The position numbers were made by a program, and so were the translations under genes. Positions 5,687 to 8,191 of a stretch of DNA of 8,191 bases are shown here, in pieces (position 1 is the first letter of the stretch; each line of letters begins with the position of its first letter). This DNA comes from Coriobacteriales bacterium (GTDB lineage: Bacteria > Actinomycetota > Coriobacteriia > Coriobacteriales > UBA8131): assembly GCA_031290695.1 (NCBI GenBank), contig JAITNB010000010.1, positions 1 through 8,191 of the forward strand, written 5' to 3'. The notes under the pieces are model-generated. The model worked only from the letters and a program-made list of their open reading frames with translations. It was not told where the DNA came from and did not search any database.

Positions 5687-7039
5687 TTATTCCTCAAGGG
5701 CCCAGTGGTCGAGGTCGTAGTCAAGGAGGGTGTCCTCGGAGGGCTGAGGCGTTTGAGACGCGTCCTCTGTTGCCTGTTGCGCAAGCAGGGGCTCCTCCGC
5801 GCGGTTCGCTTCATCCGCTTCGCCAAGGGTGACAGGGGTAACAAGGGTGGGAACGCCAAAGAGGGTACGGAGCTCCAGGTCGTTCTCAAAGGCTGCCATG
5901 ACCTGGGGCCAGCCCAGTTGGAACTCAAAGTAGCGGGCGCAGAACGTCTCGGCATAGGCCTTGGCCTCGCGCTGGGCGGCCATCGCTGCGAGAAAGTAGC
6001 CCTCACGGTCGCGGGGACGGCCCACCATGCGTAGCAGCGCAGTGAGGAAGACCTTGCGCGAGATGGAGCGCCCAAGGAAGGGGCCGGGATAGGGATCGAG
6101 GGTTTGTGGCTGGATTTGCAGGAGGTCGATCTGGGAGCGGGAGTACTCAAGCTTACGGTGCTCGTATATCCAGCGGTAGATGTCCTGGCGAAAGCGCTGG
6201 GCCTCGCTACGCTCGGCGGGAGGCAGGTGGATGATGGTCCATTGGTTGTCAAACCACACACCGCCGCCGTACATATGCAGGTTGATGAGGTAGTCGAGGT
6301 CCTCGCCACGGGGGATCCACGGATCGAAGGAGACGCGTCGGAAGGCCTCGCGGTGGATGGCGACGAGGCCGCCGTAGAGGCTGTTGGACGAGGAGAGGCG
6401 CGGGCCCTTCATGGCCGCGCTTATCCACTCGTTAAACAGCGCGCCCTGGTTCCAGAAGCGGTTGTACCAGGCGGTCTTCTGGCTGGACTTCCAGTCGCCC
6501 TTGCGATTGGTATGAAAGCCGGTCTTGACAAGGATGGGAATGCCTTTTTGCGTGAGCTTGCCCAGGCCGTAGAGGGCGGTTTCCATAAAGGCGGGGTCTG
6601 CGACCACCTCGTCGTCGTCGATGAACACGACCTCGGTGTAGCCCTGCACGGCGGCCACCACGAGGCCAAAGTTGCGCAGCGCGCCATAGCCGGTGAGCGA
6701 GATGCCGTCGCGGACGAGGGGGCTGAGGCCCAGCTCCTCGGTGCGCTGGTAGAACAGCTTGAGGGTATGGCCGTCGATGAGGGTTATGCTGAGGGCGTCT
6801 GCGAAGCCGCTGGCTATGTCGCCAACCTTCTGCGTGGCCTCGCGCTCGACGCCAGGCTCAGCCACGACCAGCAGGATGACAGGGGTGGTGACCCCACTGT
6901 CGACGAGCGACGTGAGGCACCGTGCCAGCTCGCCCTGGTGCGTGAGCGGGGTAACATGGTCATAGGTGGTTGCGACCTGGTAGCTGGGCGTCTTGCGTTT
7001 GCCGCCCACATAGGTGGGGATGATAATAACCGGATTCAT
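5687..7039 (-). CDS. Family-2-like glycosyltransferase, substrate unknown
   Basis: A 450-residue protein starting at ATG 7039-7037. The N-terminus is GT-A-like (MNPVIIIPTY), followed by EVVFIDDDEVVADP (136-149) with Asp141-143 as the likely metal and nucleotide-sugar binding DXD motif. SSSNSLYGGLVAIHREAF (216-233) and PRGEDLDYLI (243-252) resemble the acceptor and catalytic-base segment of GT2 enzymes. QDIYRW at 285-290 recalls the QxxRW motif but has one residue too many. No membrane helices are evident, so it probably acts in the cytoplasm or at the inner membrane face. The tail (about 406-450) is acidic and low in complexity. An upstream start at 7099 would add 20 residues that overlap purB; ATG 7039 is preferred because GGAG lies 5 nt before it and it shares one base with the purB stop (TGATG). 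Donor and acceptor cannot be told from sequence. Confidence 0.82.
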   Translation of the reverse strand: MNPVIIIPTYVGGKRKTPSYQVATTYDHVTPLTHQGELARCLTSLVDSGVTTPVILLVVAEPGVEREATQKVGDIASGFADALSITLIDGHTLKLFYQRTEELGLSPLVRDGISLTGYGALRNFGLVVAAVQGYTEVVFIDDDEVVADPAFMETALYGLGKLTQKGIPILVKTGFHTNRKGDWKSSQKTAWYNRFWNQGALFNEWISAAMKGPRLSSSNSLYGGLVAIHREAFRRVSFDPWIPRGEDLDYLINLHMYGGGVWFDNQWTIIHLPPAERSEAQRFRQDIYRWIYEHRKLEYSRSQIDLLQIQPQTLDPYPGPFLGRSISRKVFLTALLRMVGRPRDREGYFLAAMAAQREAKAYAETFCARYFEFQLGWPQVMAAFENDLELRTLFGVPTLVTPVTLGEADEANRAEEPLLAQQATEDASQTPQPSEDTLLDYDLDHWALEE

Positions 7040-8191
7040 CAGAACTCCAATTCTCCCAAGCGGTCGAAGAGGGTGTCGATACGGGCGAGGAAGCCCCATG
7101 GGTCAAAGAGTGCGTCAAGCTGCCCGCTGGTGAGGGCACCGGCAACCTGTGGGTCGTCCTCAAGGCGCTCGCGATAGGCCTTGCCCGGGCGCGCCTGCTG
7201 TATGTCGTCCCACACGAGCATCGCGTTACGCTGAACAATCTCGTATGCCTCCTCGCGGGTGATACCGGTGTCAACAAGCGCAAGGAGCACCTTGCTTGAG
7301 TAGATGAGGCCGCGGGTGCGCTCGAGGTTGGCCTCGCAGTTGGCGGGGTAGACCACAAGGCCGTCGAGTACCCACTGCATCTTGGCGAGGATGTAGTCGA
7401 GCGCGATGAAGCTGTCGGTGAGGGCGACGCGCTCGGCGCCGCTGTGCGATATGTCGCGCTCATGCCACAGCGCCACGTTGTCAAAGGCGACCTGCGCGTT
7501 GGCCTTGATCACACGTGCCAGGCCGCACACGCGCTCGCAGGTGATGGGGTTGCGTTTATGCGGCATGGCCGACGAGCCCTTCTGGCCCTTGGCAAAGGGC
7601 TCCTCAGCCTCAAGGGTGTCGCTTTTTTGCAGCGCGCGCACCTCGGTGGCGATCTGTTCAAGCGTGGCGGCTGTGGTGGCGAGGGTAGCCATGACGTGCG
7701 CATGGCGATCGCGGGCGATGACCTGGGTGGAGAGCGGGTCGGGGGTGAGTGCGAGTTTTTCACACACGTACTTCTCCACAAAGGGGTCTATGTTGGAGTA
7801 ACTGCCCACGGCACCACTGATGGCACCCCAGGCCGCCGAGGTCTCGCGAGCCTGGAGCAGACGTTGCTCGGCGCGCTTGAGGGCCCATGCCCACGCGCCA
7901 AACTTCATGCCAAAGGTCATGGGCTCGGCGTGGATGCCGTGCGTACGGCCAACACAGAGGGTGTCTTTGAACTCCAGCGCGCGTTGTTTGCAGGTGGCAC
8001 CCAGCGTGCGCACGCCGGCGACGATGAGGTTGGTGGCCTGTGTGACCTGGCAGCAGAGCGCGGTGTCGCCCAGGTCGCTTGAGGTCATGCCGTAGTGGAC
8101 CCAGCGCGAGGGCTTGGGGTCGCCTGGCGGCACGGTGGCATCGATGTTCTCGGCCAGGTTGGTGAGAAACGCGATGACGTCGTGGTTTGTG
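7039..8191 (-). CDS. purB: Adenylosuccinate lyase (5' end beyond window)
   Basis: The frame is open to the right edge: 19 further codons (beginning TNHDVIAFL) precede the internal GTG at 8133, so that codon is not the start. About 383 residues are visible, and the missing N-terminus is probably under 100 residues. The enzyme removes fumarate from SAICAR and from adenylosuccinate, acting twice in purine synthesis. Hallmarks are NHDVIAF, VHYGMTSSD and GRTHGIHAEP, carrying the three histidines corresponding to His68, His89 and His141 of the Bacillus enzyme, and the fumarate-lyase signature GSSAMPHKRNP with the catalytic serine loop. WHERDISHSGAERV continues the superfamily fold. It is the first visible gene of a minus-strand operon, and its TGA stop overlaps the glycosyltransferase ATG by one base. 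The promoter lies outside the window. Confidence 0.97.
   Translation of the reverse strand, partial: TNHDVIAFLTNLAENIDATVPPGDPKPSRWVHYGMTSSDLGDTALCCQVTQATNLIVAGVRTLGATCKQRALEFKDTLCVGRTHGIHAEPMTFGMKFGAWAWALKRAEQRLLQARETSAAWGAISGAVGSYSNIDPFVEKYVCEKLALTPDPLSTQVIARDRHAHVMATLATTAATLEQIATEVRALQKSDTLEAEEPFAKGQKGSSAMPHKRNPITCERVCGLARVIKANAQVAFDNVALWHERDISHSGAERVALTDSFIALDYILAKMQWVLDGLVVYPANCEANLERTRGLIYSSKVLLALVDTGITREEAYEIVQRNAMLVWDDIQQARPGKAYRERLEDDPQVAGALTSGQLDALFDPWGFLARIDTLFDRLGELEF
7045..7048 (-). promoter_or_regulatory. Ribosome binding site fixing the glycosyltransferase start
   Basis: GGAG on the minus strand, inside the last codons of purB, sits 5 nt before ATG 7039-7037. With the TGATG stop/start overlap it indicates coupled translation and rules against the longer reading frame starting at 7099. 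Confidence 0.7.

Noticed and set aside
7040..7099. Longer glycosyltransferase start at 7099
   Set aside because: The extra 20 residues overlap purB and precede the normal MNPVIIIPTY start, which has its own ribosome binding site and a TGATG overlap.
6104..7177. Long plus-strand open frame (357 codons) opposite the glycosyltransferase and purB
   Set aside because: It spans two well-supported minus-strand genes, has no recognisable domain, and is the kind of antisense opening that G+C-rich coding DNA produces.

Overview
The window is about 60% G+C, densely packed bacterial DNA with short intergenic gaps, overlapping start/stop codons and some GTG starts. The gene set (purine nucleoside phosphorylase, PadR regulator, OPT transporter, LytS/LytTR pair, TauE/SafE permease, adenylosuccinate lyase) would fit a high-G+C Gram-positive anaerobe such as a member of the Coriobacteriia. 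That placement is inferred from composition and gene content only. I see no IS elements, tRNA, rRNA, CRISPR or phage genes.

Left part (1-2620): a purine nucleoside phosphorylase gene, cut off by the left edge, diverges from a two-gene rightward operon made of a small PadR-type regulator and an OPT-family membrane transporter. The 104-bp divergent gap holds a candidate promoter and a nested dyad that could be an operator.

Middle (2648-4647): on the minus strand, a LytS-type sensor histidine kinase and a LytTR response regulator overlap by 7 bp. They run tail to tail with the transporter, 27 bp apart. A near-identical motif (ATCCA, optional C, TATTCGCA) lies upstream of both the PadR-OPT operon and the kinase gene, which suggests that the two units share a regulator. 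Together they form a candidate sensing-and-uptake module whose substrate is unknown.

Right part (4829-8191): a minus-strand operon reads purB (adenylosuccinate lyase, 5' end beyond the right edge), a family-2-like glycosyltransferase overlapping purB by one base, and a TauE/SafE permease 12 bp further on. The permease carries an unusual proline-rich central loop encoded by a G-tract-rich repeat. Five minus-strand genes lie head to tail from purB to the response regulator, broken only by a 181-bp gap (4648-4828) that holds a candidate kinase promoter and a small tandem repeat. I found no convincing intrinsic terminator in any gap.
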